A stretch of 64,000 bases of DNA from contig JBIQHD010000001.1 of NCBI GenBank assembly GCA_044508835.1, positions 310,001 to 374,000 on the forward strand, read 5' to 3'. This document shows positions 25,604 to 35,601 of this stretch, one piece after another (position 1 is the stretch's first letter; each line of letters begins with the position of its first letter). The translations under genes and the position numbers were made by a program. The DNA is from JAKFDI01 sp044508835 (GTDB taxonomy: Bacteria > Pseudomonadota > Gammaproteobacteria > Burkholderiales > Burkholderiaceae_C). Under the pieces are notes generated by a model. That model saw nothing but the letters and a program-made list of their open reading frames with translations, was not told the origin of the DNA and made no database searches.

Positions 25604-27763
25604 TTGACTTTCGCCCTGATCCGACAGCGCATCGCCGACATGTTCGCGCCGCCCGAGGGCGGCCTGCTCACCTCGGCGCAGCTCGAGCGGCACACGCAGA
25701 TGGGCTTCTTCTCGCTGCTGGCGGGCTTCGTCTTCGTGCCGAGCGTGAGCTTCGGGCTGGTGCGGCTGTGGCAGGGCGACCTGCCGGTGCTCGTGGCCAT
25801 CAACTTCGCGAGCGCGCTGCTGGCGCTGGGCTGCTGGCTGTGGGCCCTGCACCGCGGCGAGGCGCAGTGGCCGATGGTGGCGCTGGGCACGCCCACGCTC
25901 GCGGCGCTGTCGTGGCTGACCCTGCGCCAGGGCGAGGCGATCCCCGCCGCCGGCTGGTGGCTCGCCATCCTGCCCTTCGTGTTCGCGGGCGGCGGCTTCA
26001 ACAAGATGGCGCTGCTGTCGATGACGGCCTTCATGGGCGTGACCGGACTGCTGTTCTTCGGCCCGCCGGTCGAGACGCTGGGCATCACGCCCGACCCCGG
26101 CGTCACGCGCGAGAGCCACATCGCCTCGGTGCTGATGTCCGAGCTGCTGGCGGTGGTGCTGCTCGCCACCGTGGTGCACCGGCGCATCACCAGCGCCGCC
26201 GCGCTCGACGCCGCGCGCGACAAGGCGATGGAGGCGGCCACCGCCAAGACGCGCTTCCTCGCCAACATGAGCCACGAGATCCGCACGCCGCTGAACGGCG
26301 TGATCGGCGCCGCCGAGCTGCTGCGCTCGCCCAAGATCACCGATTCGCAGCGCGCCCAGCTCCAGGCGCTGCAGGAGCAGAGCGCGCAGGCGCTGCTCGC
26401 GCTCGTCAACGACGTGCTCGACTTCGCCAAGCTCGAGGCCGGCAAGGTGGACCTCGAGCTGCGGCCGCTGTTCCTGCGCGGGCTGGTGTTCGAGGCCAAC
26501 GAGCTGTTCGCGGTGCAGGCCTTCAACAAGGGGCTGGAGCTGTCGTCGAGCTGCGCCGCCGACGTGCCCCGGACGGTGATCGGCGACGCCACGCGCATCC
26601 GCCAGGTGGTCAACAACCTCGTGTCCAACGCGGTCAAGTTCACCGAGTCGGGCGGGGTGCACATCCACCTGTCGCTCGAGCCCGCCCCGGCGGGCGACCC
26701 GCTGCCGGCCGGCCGCCGCTGGGTGCGCGTGGAGGTGGCCGACACCGGCCCCGGCATCGCGCCCGAGACGCTGTCGCGCCTGTTCAACGCCTTCACGCAG
26801 GCCGACCAGTCGGTGAGCCGGCGCTACGGCGGCACGGGCCTGGGCCTCGTCATCAGCCAGGAGCTGGCGCGGCTGATGGACGGCGGCATCACCGTCGACA
26901 GCGAGCCCGGCCGCGGCAGCACCTTCACGCTGCGCCTGCCGCTGGCGGTGCTGCCCGACCCCGGCGCCGGGCGCACGCCGGTGCCGGTGGCGCGGCCCGA
27001 CGTGGTGGTGGTCGCGGGCAACGGCGGGCTGCAGCAGCACCTGATGTCGCTCTTCAACGAGATCGGCGTCGAGCCCGCCGTGTGCGAGACGCTGCCCGCC
27101 GACTGCGACCTGGCGGGCAGCAGCCTGCTGGTGGTCGACGCGCCGCTGCTGTTCGCGATGAAGGACCCGCAGGCCTGGGTGGCCGACCAGCACGCGCTGC
27201 GCCGGCACGTGGCCATCCTCACCCCGCTCGGCTCCGACGCGATGGTGGGCGTGCCCGACGGCGCGGTGCTGCTCTACAAGCCGGTGCGCCGGCGCACCCT
27301 GCGCGGCGTGCTGCAGGCGGCCGACGAGCGCGGCGACGTGGCCGTCACCCAGCCCGCCGCGCTGGACGAGCTGCCGGCCGGCGCGATGAGCGTGCTGGTG
27401 GTCGAGGACAACCCGGTGAACCAGATGGTGGTGCAGGCCATGCTCGGCGAGCTGGGCGTGAACTGCACCATCGCCAACGACGGCGCGGAAGGGCTGGCGC
27501 GGCTGCGCGAGGGCGGCTTCGACGCCGTGCTGATGGACGTGCAGATGCCCGGCATGGACGGCCTGAGCGCCACGCGCGCCTGGCGCCACGAGGAGGCCGG
27601 GCGCGGCGGGCCGCGCCTGCCGGTGGTGGCGATGACGGCCAACTCCGAGATCGCCGAGAAGGACGCCTGCATGGCGGCCGGCATGGACGACTTCCTCGCC
27701 AAGCCCTTCGGCATCGCGCAGCTGCGGCGCTGCCTGCAGCAGTGGCGGCCGGCGGCGGCGTAG
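25604..27763 (+). CDS. membrane-bound hybrid sensor histidine kinase
   Basis: I use the TTG at 25604, which has GGAGG at 25592-25596, giving 719 residues. The N-terminal region has about six hydrophobic spans (roughly residues 25-200) and no obvious periplasmic sensor domain. HisKA follows with the phosphorylated His in NMSHEIRTPLNG, then HATPase with DTGPGIAP and GGTGLGLVIS. A degenerate receiver-like region (about 470-590) precedes a complete C-terminal receiver (VLVVEDNPVNQ, LMDVQMPGMDG with the acceptor Asp, and Lys in LAKPFG). No response-regulator gene is adjacent. The signal is unknown. Confidence 0.88.
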   Translation: MTFALIRQRIADMFAPPEGGLLTSAQLERHTQMGFFSLLAGFVFVPSVSFGLVRLWQGDLPVLVAINFASALLALGCWLWALHRGEAQWPMVALGTPTLAALSWLTLRQGEAIPAAGWWLAILPFVFAGGGFNKMALLSMTAFMGVTGLLFFGPPVETLGITPDPGVTRESHIASVLMSELLAVVLLATVVHRRITSAAALDAARDKAMEAATAKTRFLANMSHEIRTPLNGVIGAAELLRSPKITDSQRAQLQALQEQSAQALLALVNDVLDFAKLEAGKVDLELRPLFLRGLVFEANELFAVQAFNKGLELSSSCAADVPRTVIGDATRIRQVVNNLVSNAVKFTESGGVHIHLSLEPAPAGDPLPAGRRWVRVEVADTGPGIAPETLSRLFNAFTQADQSVSRRYGGTGLGLVISQELARLMDGGITVDSEPGRGSTFTLRLPLAVLPDPGAGRTPVPVARPDVVVVAGNGGLQQHLMSLFNEIGVEPAVCETLPADCDLAGSSLLVVDAPLLFAMKDPQAWVADQHALRRHVAILTPLGSDAMVGVPDGAVLLYKPVRRRTLRGVLQAADERGDVAVTQPAALDELPAGAMSVLVVEDNPVNQMVVQAMLGELGVNCTIANDGAEGLARLREGGFDAVLMDVQMPGMDGLSATRAWRHEEAGRGGPRLPVVAMTANSEIAEKDACMAAGMDDFLAKPFGIAQLRRCLQQWRPAAA

Positions 27764-27784
27764 AGGCCGGGTTCGCGCATCGAC

Positions 27785-27923
27785 CCCTCACCCCAGCCCT
27801 CTCCCGCCGGCGGGGAGAGGGGGCAGGTCCCGCCGTGTTGCTCCCTTTTCCGCTCGTGCGAGAGGGGCAGGTCTCGCCGTGTTGCTCCCTCTCCCGCCAG
27901 CGGGAGAGGGCGGGGGGTGAGGG
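27785..27923. repeat. palindromic repeat cluster (family A), three units
   Basis: Three hairpin units lie between the kinase stop and the IclR start: 27785-27822, a degenerate one at 27841-27870, and 27887-27923. The outer two carry the CCCTCACCCC and GGGGTGAGGG flanks. The units are joined by nearly identical spacers (GGTCCCGCCGTGTTGCTCCC and GGTCTCGCCGTGTTGCTCCC), which points to local duplication. Confidence 0.9.
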
Positions 27924-27963
27924 CCTCCGCGCCGGCTCCGGCGCAGGAAGGCACACTCGCGCC

Positions 27964-28746
27964 ATGTCCCGACCGACCGACCCGGGCGTCAAGTCCGCCG
28001 ACCGTGTGCTCGACATCCTGGAGCTGCTCGCGGGCACCGGCCGGGGCATGAGCCACGCCGACATCGCGCGCCGCACCGGCGTGCCCAAGAGCAGCCTGAC
28101 GCAGCTGCTGCGCACGCTGGCCGCGCGCGGCTACGTCGAGCACGACGCCGCCACGCAGGCGTTCCGCCTCGGCGACAGCACCCATGCGCTGTCGCGCCGC
28201 GGCGCGCGCGTGCGCGAGATCGTCGACCTGCTGCAGGGCGAGCTCGAGCGGCTGACGCGCGAGACCGGCGAGTCGTCGGCGCTGAGCCTGCTGCGCGACC
28301 ACGTCGCCGAGCGCATCGCGAGCGCGCGCTCCAGCCAGGCGGTGCTGTATGCGATGCATGCCGGCGTGCGCGCGCCGCTGTATGCGTCGTCCGCCGGCAA
28401 GGTGCTGCTCGCCTGGCTGCCGCCGCGCGAGCGCGACGACTACCTGCGCAGCGTGGCGCTGCGCCCGCTGACGGAGCACACCATCACCTCCGCCGCGCTG
28501 CTGCGCCGCCAGCTCGAGCGGGTGCGCGAGGAGGACGTCGGCTACTCGCTCGGCGAGTTCGTTCCCGGCATCGTCGGCGTGGCGGTGCCGGTGCGCGACG
28601 TGCACCGGCGCGTGCTCGCCGCCGTGGGCACGGCGCTGCCGGCCGCGCGCTTCGACGCGGCGCACGAGCGGCGGCTGATCGAGGCGCTGCGGCGCAGCGC
28701 GCGCACCATGGGCGAGCTCATCGGGGCGCTGCAGCAGATGGGTTGA
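27964..28746 (+). CDS. IclR-family transcriptional regulator
   Basis: The 260-residue regulator has an N-terminal winged helix (ADRVLDILELLAG, MSHADIARRTGVPKSSLTQLLRTL) and the C-terminal IclR effector-binding domain (ASSAGKVLLAWLPP, VREEDVGYSLGEFVPGIVGVAVPV). It precedes an FAD oxidoreductase and a Bug binding protein on the same strand, and a dyad lies between. I infer that it controls these two genes in response to a small organic acid. Just after its stop (28748-28766) is a GC-rich hairpin without a T-run, a weak terminator candidate. Confidence 0.9.
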   Translation: MSRPTDPGVKSADRVLDILELLAGTGRGMSHADIARRTGVPKSSLTQLLRTLAARGYVEHDAATQAFRLGDSTHALSRRGARVREIVDLLQGELERLTRETGESSALSLLRDHVAERIASARSSQAVLYAMHAGVRAPLYASSAGKVLLAWLPPRERDDYLRSVALRPLTEHTITSAALLRRQLERVREEDVGYSLGEFVPGIVGVAVPVRDVHRRVLAAVGTALPAARFDAAHERRLIEALRRSARTMGELIGALQQMG

Positions 28747-28782
28747 CGGTGCCGCGCGGGCGGCACGCCGCCGCCGGCGGAT

Positions 28783-28836
28783 GGTGTTCACGTATCTGAA
28801 CACCGCCTTGAGGCGGCCGCCCCGGCTGCGTAGCCT
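28783..28836 (+). promoter_or_regulatory. putative IclR operator and promoter of the FAD oxidoreductase operon
   Basis: A perfect dyad GGTGTTCA-N6-TGAACACC (28783-28804) lies directly upstream of TTGAGG (28808-28813) and TAGCCT (28831-28836), which are spaced 17 bases apart like a sigma-70 promoter. Position suits an operator for the IclR protein encoded just upstream. The assignment of protein to site is inference. Confidence 0.6.
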
Positions 28837-28896
28837 TGTGATGACGACGGCTGCTTCGCCTGCCCGGCGCACCCATCACCCATCACCCGCCTGCCG

Positions 28897-30324
28897 ATGA
28901 ACACCTCCGCCCCACCCATTGCCGAAACCCTCTCGACGCCGCTGGCCGGCGAGTACGACGTCGTCGTCGCCGGCGGCGGCGCGTCCGGGCTGGTCGCCGC
29001 CGTCGCGGCCGCGCGCGCCGGCGCGCGCACGCTGCTCGTCGAGCATTCCAACTGCCTCGGCGGCACCGCGACCTACGGCATGGTCGCGCAGTGGATCGGC
29101 TTCTTCAACCGCGAGACGCGGGTCGTCGGCGGCATCGCCTACGAGCTGTCCGAGCGCGTGCGCCGGCTCGGCGGCAGCGACGGCTTCACGCGCTACGTGC
29201 TGGCCGAGGCCAGCAGCAACCCGGTGCCGATCTACAACTTCCCGTTCAACCCCGAGACGCTGAAGATCGCGGCCGACCGCCTCGCGCTGGAGGCCGGCGT
29301 CGCGCTGCGCCTGCACACCCGCGCCGTCGCGCCGCTGGTGGAAGGCGGCCGCGTGGCCGGCGTCGTGCTCGAGGACATCGCCGGGCGCCGCGCGGTGCGC
29401 GCGCGCCTGGTGGTCGACGCCACCGGCGACGCGACGCTCGCGGCCGCCAGCGGCGTCGGCTACGCCGGCACCGAGGAGGAGCTGCGCCGCGAGCGCCAGC
29501 CCTGCACCATGGTGTTCCGCATGTCCAACGTGGACGTCTCGCGCTTTCGCGGGCTGCCCCGCGAGGACAAGCGCGCGCTGGCGCTCGAAGGCCTGCGCGG
29601 CGAGCGCATCTTCTGGGAGAGCCTGTCGTTCTGCAGCACGCCGGACCACACCGACGCGATCTGCCTGATGAGCCGCATCCCCGGCATCGACGCGCTCGAC
29701 CCCGAGGACCTGACCCGCGCCGAGATCGAGGGCCGCCGGCAGGTGCATTCCATCGTCGGCTTCCTGCGCGAGCGCGTGCCGGGCTTCGAGCGGTCGTCGC
29801 TCGCGGGCATCGCCGCGCACGTGGGCGTGCGCGAGACGCGGCGCATCGAGGGGCTGCACACGCTGACCGAGGAGGACATCGTCGGCGGCGTGCGCTTCGA
29901 CGACGCCGTCGCGCTCGGCGCCGGCCCGATGGACCTGCACGAGGCGGGCGGCACCGGCATCGCGCTGTGGGCGCCGGAGCATCCGTTCGAGATCCCCATG
30001 CGCTGCCTCGTGCCCAGGGGCATCGAGGGCGTGCTTGTCACCGGCCGCGCGATGTCGGCCACCCGCAGCGCGAACGGCGGCAGCCGCCACATGGGCACGG
30101 CGATGTGCCTGGGCGAGGCCGCCGGCGTGCTGGCGGCGCAGCTCGCCGCCTCGGGCGCGAGCAGCCAGCAGCCCGCGGCCCTGGCCGGCGCGGTGCGCGC
30201 ACGGCTGCGCGAGCACGGCGCGCTCATCGACGTGGAGGCCGCGCTCGCCGCCGCCACGCCGGCCGCCGCCTTCGCCCCGGCGTTCCGCGACGCGCCGGCC
30301 GCGCGTGCGGCCGTCGCCGCCTGA
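28897..30324 (+). CDS. FAD-dependent oxidoreductase
   Basis: The 475-residue protein starts with a Rossmann dinucleotide-binding motif VVVAGGGASGLVAAVAAARAG (about 22-42) followed by LLVEHSNCLGG. The second FAD signature appears as LVVDATGDATLAAASG, and the end reads GRAMSATRSANGGSRHMG. This is the FAD_oxidored type, related to flavoproteins acting on fumarate-like or other organic acids. No signal peptide is visible. The neighbours (IclR regulator, Bug binding protein) suggest catabolism of an imported carboxylate. The substrate is unknown. Confidence 0.87.
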   Translation: MNTSAPPIAETLSTPLAGEYDVVVAGGGASGLVAAVAAARAGARTLLVEHSNCLGGTATYGMVAQWIGFFNRETRVVGGIAYELSERVRRLGGSDGFTRYVLAEASSNPVPIYNFPFNPETLKIAADRLALEAGVALRLHTRAVAPLVEGGRVAGVVLEDIAGRRAVRARLVVDATGDATLAAASGVGYAGTEEELRRERQPCTMVFRMSNVDVSRFRGLPREDKRALALEGLRGERIFWESLSFCSTPDHTDAICLMSRIPGIDALDPEDLTRAEIEGRRQVHSIVGFLRERVPGFERSSLAGIAAHVGVRETRRIEGLHTLTEEDIVGGVRFDDAVALGAGPMDLHEAGGTGIALWAPEHPFEIPMRCLVPRGIEGVLVTGRAMSATRSANGGSRHMGTAMCLGEAAGVLAAQLAASGASSQQPAALAGAVRARLREHGALIDVEAALAAATPAAAFAPAFRDAPAARAAVAA

Positions 30325-30354
30325 TCTTCCCGAATCCCCGACCAGGAGCCCCCC

Positions 30355-31353
30355 ATGAAGCCATCCGCCCTTGCCCGCCGCCGCACGCTGCGCCTGCTGC
30401 TGGCCCCGCTGGCCGCCGCCTGCGCGCTCGCGCTGCCGGCCGCGGCGCCCGCCCAGGACTTCCCGAGCAGGCAGCTCACGCTCGTCGTGCCGTTCCCGCC
30501 CGGCGGCCCGTCGGACCTGTCGGCCCGGGCGATCGCCGAGGGCATGTCGAAGAGCCTCGGCCAGACGGTCGTCGTCGAGAACCGGCCCGGCGCCGGCGCC
30601 ATCGTCGGCGCGCAGGCGGTGCTCGGCCAGCCCGCCGACGGCTACACGATGATGATGGCGAGCAACGTCGTCTCCACCGGCAAGTGGCTGTACTCGCGCC
30701 TGCCCTACGAGCCGCTGAAGGACTTCCGCGCGGTGGCCGGCATCTTCAAGAGCCCGCACATCGTGGTCGTGCCGCCGTCGTTCGAGGGCAGCGGCATCCA
30801 GGACCTGATCCGCCAGGCGAAGGCGAAGCCGGGGGGCATGAACTACGCGTCCTCCGGCGGCGGCACGATGCCGCACCTGGGCACGGAGCTGTTCAAGCAG
30901 GTCACCGGCACCGAGATGACCGGCATCCCTTACAAGGGCTCGGGCCCGGCGCTGGTGGCGGTGATGGCCGGCGAGGTGCCGGTGTACTTCGACATCCTGT
31001 TCTCCGCGCAGTCGCTGGTGAAGGGCGGCAAGCTCAAGCCGCTGGGCGTGACGAGCCTGGAGCGCATGCCGCAGTTCCCCGACGTGCCGACGCTCGACGA
31101 GCAGGGCATCAAGGGCTTCGAGCTGTACTCGTGGTTCGGCATCGTGGTGCCCTCGGGCGTGCCCGACGCGGTGGTCGACCGCCTCAACCGCGCCGTCAAC
31201 GACGCGATGAAGACGCCGGCGTTCAGGAAGCAGATCGAGACCCTGGCCGCGCTGCCGATCGGCGGGCCGCCGCAGGCCTTCCAGATCATGATCGTCAACG
31301 ACTACAACATGTGGGGCCGCACGATCAGGAAGGCCGGCATCCGGCTCGACTGA
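30355..31353 (+). CDS. Bug-family (TTT) periplasmic substrate-binding protein
   Basis: The 332-residue protein has a signal peptide (cleavage near AAPAQ-DFPS, about residue 37). Two Venus-flytrap lobes follow with Bug motifs: TLVVPFPPGGPSDLSARAIA, VENRPGAGAIVGAQAV and GIPYKGSGPAL. Bug proteins bind carboxylates with high affinity and feed TctAB-type carriers or signal. No TctA/TctB genes are near. It follows the FAD oxidoreductase by 30 bases with AGGAG upstream, so the two are probably co-transcribed. Confidence 0.92.
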   Translation: MKPSALARRRTLRLLLAPLAAACALALPAAAPAQDFPSRQLTLVVPFPPGGPSDLSARAIAEGMSKSLGQTVVVENRPGAGAIVGAQAVLGQPADGYTMMMASNVVSTGKWLYSRLPYEPLKDFRAVAGIFKSPHIVVVPPSFEGSGIQDLIRQAKAKPGGMNYASSGGGTMPHLGTELFKQVTGTEMTGIPYKGSGPALVAVMAGEVPVYFDILFSAQSLVKGGKLKPLGVTSLERMPQFPDVPTLDEQGIKGFELYSWFGIVVPSGVPDAVVDRLNRAVNDAMKTPAFRKQIETLAALPIGGPPQAFQIMIVNDYNMWGRTIRKAGIRLD

Positions 31354-31483
31354 CCCCCCGCGGGGCCGCCGCCCCGCCTGCCGCCCCACCTGCCGCCCCT
31401 CGGGCACGGTGCTTGCCACTGCGCCCGCATGTGCCAGCCGCGTCCGCCCTGCCGCGCCCGGGTCTTGAACTCGCCCTGCAGCG

Positions 31484-33448
<1,965 letters not shown>

Positions 33449-33485
33449 GCGCGGCGCGTGGCTGACCGAGGGGGATTCCGCATTG

Positions 33486-33524
33486 CCTCCCCTCCCGCCG
33501 GCGCGAGAGGGTCGGGGGTGAGGG
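33486..33524. repeat. single degenerate family A repeat
   Basis: One unit, with arms CCTCCCCTCCCG and GCGCGAGAGGG and a GGGGGTGAGGG flank, in the short gap between glgB and glgE. The stem is imperfect compared with the other copies. Confidence 0.8.
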
Positions 33525-33539
33525 TGGAGAACCCGCTGC

Positions 33540-35597
33540 ATGAAGACACCGATGACCCCAGCCCAGCGAACCAGGCCGGCCCGTGCCGACCCGACCGCCC
33601 TGCAGATGGGCGACGGCCGCCTGCGCGCCGTCATCGACGCGGTGATCCCGTCGGTGGACGGCGGGCGCTTCGCCGTCAAGCGCATCGCCGGCGAGCCCTT
33701 CGCGGTGCAGGCCAACTGCCTCGCCGACGGCCACGACCGGCTGCGCGTGATGCTGCGCTGGCGCGCCGAGCGCGACGCGGCGATGCAGGAAGTGGAGATG
33801 GCGCTCGATGTCAACGACGAGTGGCACGCCAGCTTCACCCCGCCCGAGCCGGGGCCGTACGTCTACACCGTGGTGGCCTGGGTCGACCACCTGCACTCCT
33901 GGCGCCACGAGCTGGCGCGCCGGGTGGAGGCCGAGGACATCCGCATCGCCGCGCGCGTGGGCGCCGAGCTGCTGGACGCCTGCGCGTCGCGCGCCCGGGG
34001 CGCCGACCAGAAGGCGCTGAAGGAGTGGGCCGCCAGGCTGCGCCAGGGCGGCGGCGAGGCGGCGAGCGACGCGCAGGCGCTCAAGGCCGTCGCCCTCGAC
34101 GACGCGTTGCTCGCGCTGGCCGACCGCTACCCCGACCGCTCGCTCGCGACCTCGTACCCGGTCGAGCTGCCGCTGTGGGCCGACCGCCCGAAGGCGCGCT
34201 TCTCCGCCTGGTACGAGCTGTTCCCGCGCTCGGCCTCGCCCGACGCGGCGCGCCACGGCACCTTCGCCGACGTGCAGGCGCGCCTGCCCTACGTGGCCGG
34301 CATGGGCTTCGACGTGCTGTACTTCCCGCCCATCCACCCCGTCGGGCGCGAGAAGCGCAAGGGCCGCAACAACGCGCTCGCGGCCGGGGCGGACGACGTG
34401 GGCAGCCCCTGGGCCATCGGCGCCGCCGAGGGCGGGCACAAGGGCATCCTGCCCGCGCTCGGCACGGCCGAGGACTTCCGCCGCCTCGTCGCCGCGGCGC
34501 GCGGGCACGGCCTGGAGATCGCGATGGACATCGCCTTCCAGTGCGCGCCCGACCACCCCTACGTGAAGGCGCATCCGCAGTGGTTCCGCCGCCGGCCCGA
34601 CGGCACGGTGCAGTACGCCGAGAACCCGCCCAAGAAGTACCAGGACATCTACCCCTTCGACTTCGAGACCGAGGACTGGCGCGCGCTGTGGGAGGAGCTG
34701 AAGAGCGTGTTCGAGCACTGGATCGGCGAGGGCGTGACGATCTTTCGCGTCGACAACCCGCACACCAAGGCCTTCCCGTTCTGGGAATGGGTGATCGGCG
34801 AGATCAAGCGCAGCCGCCCCGACGTGCTGTTCCTCGCCGAGGCCTTCACCCGGCCGAAGGTGATGCACCGGCTCGCCAAGCTCGGCTACTCGCAGTCGTA
34901 CACCTACTTCACCTGGCGCAACACCAAGCAGGAGCTGGTGGACTACTTCACCGAGCTGTCGCAGGGCCCGGGGCGCGAGTACTTCCGCCCCAACGTGTGG
35001 CCCAACACGCCCGACATCCTCAACGAGCACCTGCACGGCGGCGGGCGGCCGATCTTCACCGCGCGCCTGGTGCTCGCGGCCACGCTGTCGGCCAGCTACG
35101 GCATCTACGGCCCGGCCTACGAGCTGATGGAGAACGCGCCGCGCGAGCCCGGCAGCGAGGAATACCTCGACTCCGAGAAGTACCAGCGCCGCGTGTGGGA
35201 CTGGGGCCGGGCCGACAGCCTCGCGCCCTTCGTCGCGCGGGTGAACGCCATCCGCCGCGCGCACCCGGCGCTGCACGCCAACGAGAGCCTGCGCTTCCAT
35301 GCCGTGGACAACGACCAGCTCGTCGCCTACTCCAAGCGCGCGGGCGACGACGCGGTGCTCGTCGTGGTGAACCTCGATCCGCGCCATCCGCAGTCGGGCT
35401 GGGTCGACGTGGACGCGGCGGCCCTGGGCCTGCCGCGCGAGGGCGCGTTCCAGGTGCACGACGCGCTGGGCGGCCAGCACTTCACCTGGCAGCCGGGGCG
35501 AAACTTCGTCATCCTCGACCCGGCGCACGCGCCGGCGCACGTGTTCGAGGTCCGTTCGCGCGTGCGCGGCGAGCAGGACTTCGACTACTTCGGCTGA
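33540..35597 (+). CDS. glgE: maltosyltransferase GlgE
   Basis: The 685-residue GH13_3 enzyme transfers maltosyl units from alpha-maltose-1-phosphate to the non-reducing end of alpha-glucan. It has the N-terminal beta/helical domains typical of GlgE (about 1-190) and the barrel with VLYFPPIHPVGREKRKGRNN, the nucleophile in IFRVDNPHTKAFPFWEW, the acid/base in LFLAEAFTRPKVMH, and ASYGIYGPAYEL. It follows glgB and is separated from treS-mak by four bases. Together they complete the GlgE pathway. Length and catalytic residues are normal. Confidence 0.95.
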   Translation: MKTPMTPAQRTRPARADPTALQMGDGRLRAVIDAVIPSVDGGRFAVKRIAGEPFAVQANCLADGHDRLRVMLRWRAERDAAMQEVEMALDVNDEWHASFTPPEPGPYVYTVVAWVDHLHSWRHELARRVEAEDIRIAARVGAELLDACASRARGADQKALKEWAARLRQGGGEAASDAQALKAVALDDALLALADRYPDRSLATSYPVELPLWADRPKARFSAWYELFPRSASPDAARHGTFADVQARLPYVAGMGFDVLYFPPIHPVGREKRKGRNNALAAGADDVGSPWAIGAAEGGHKGILPALGTAEDFRRLVAAARGHGLEIAMDIAFQCAPDHPYVKAHPQWFRRRPDGTVQYAENPPKKYQDIYPFDFETEDWRALWEELKSVFEHWIGEGVTIFRVDNPHTKAFPFWEWVIGEIKRSRPDVLFLAEAFTRPKVMHRLAKLGYSQSYTYFTWRNTKQELVDYFTELSQGPGREYFRPNVWPNTPDILNEHLHGGGRPIFTARLVLAATLSASYGIYGPAYELMENAPREPGSEEYLDSEKYQRRVWDWGRADSLAPFVARVNAIRRAHPALHANESLRFHAVDNDQLVAYSKRAGDDAVLVVVNLDPRHPQSGWVDVDAAALGLPREGAFQVHDALGGQHFTWQPGRNFVILDPAHAPAHVFEVRSRVRGEQDFDYFG

Positions 35598-35601
35598 ACG
35601 A

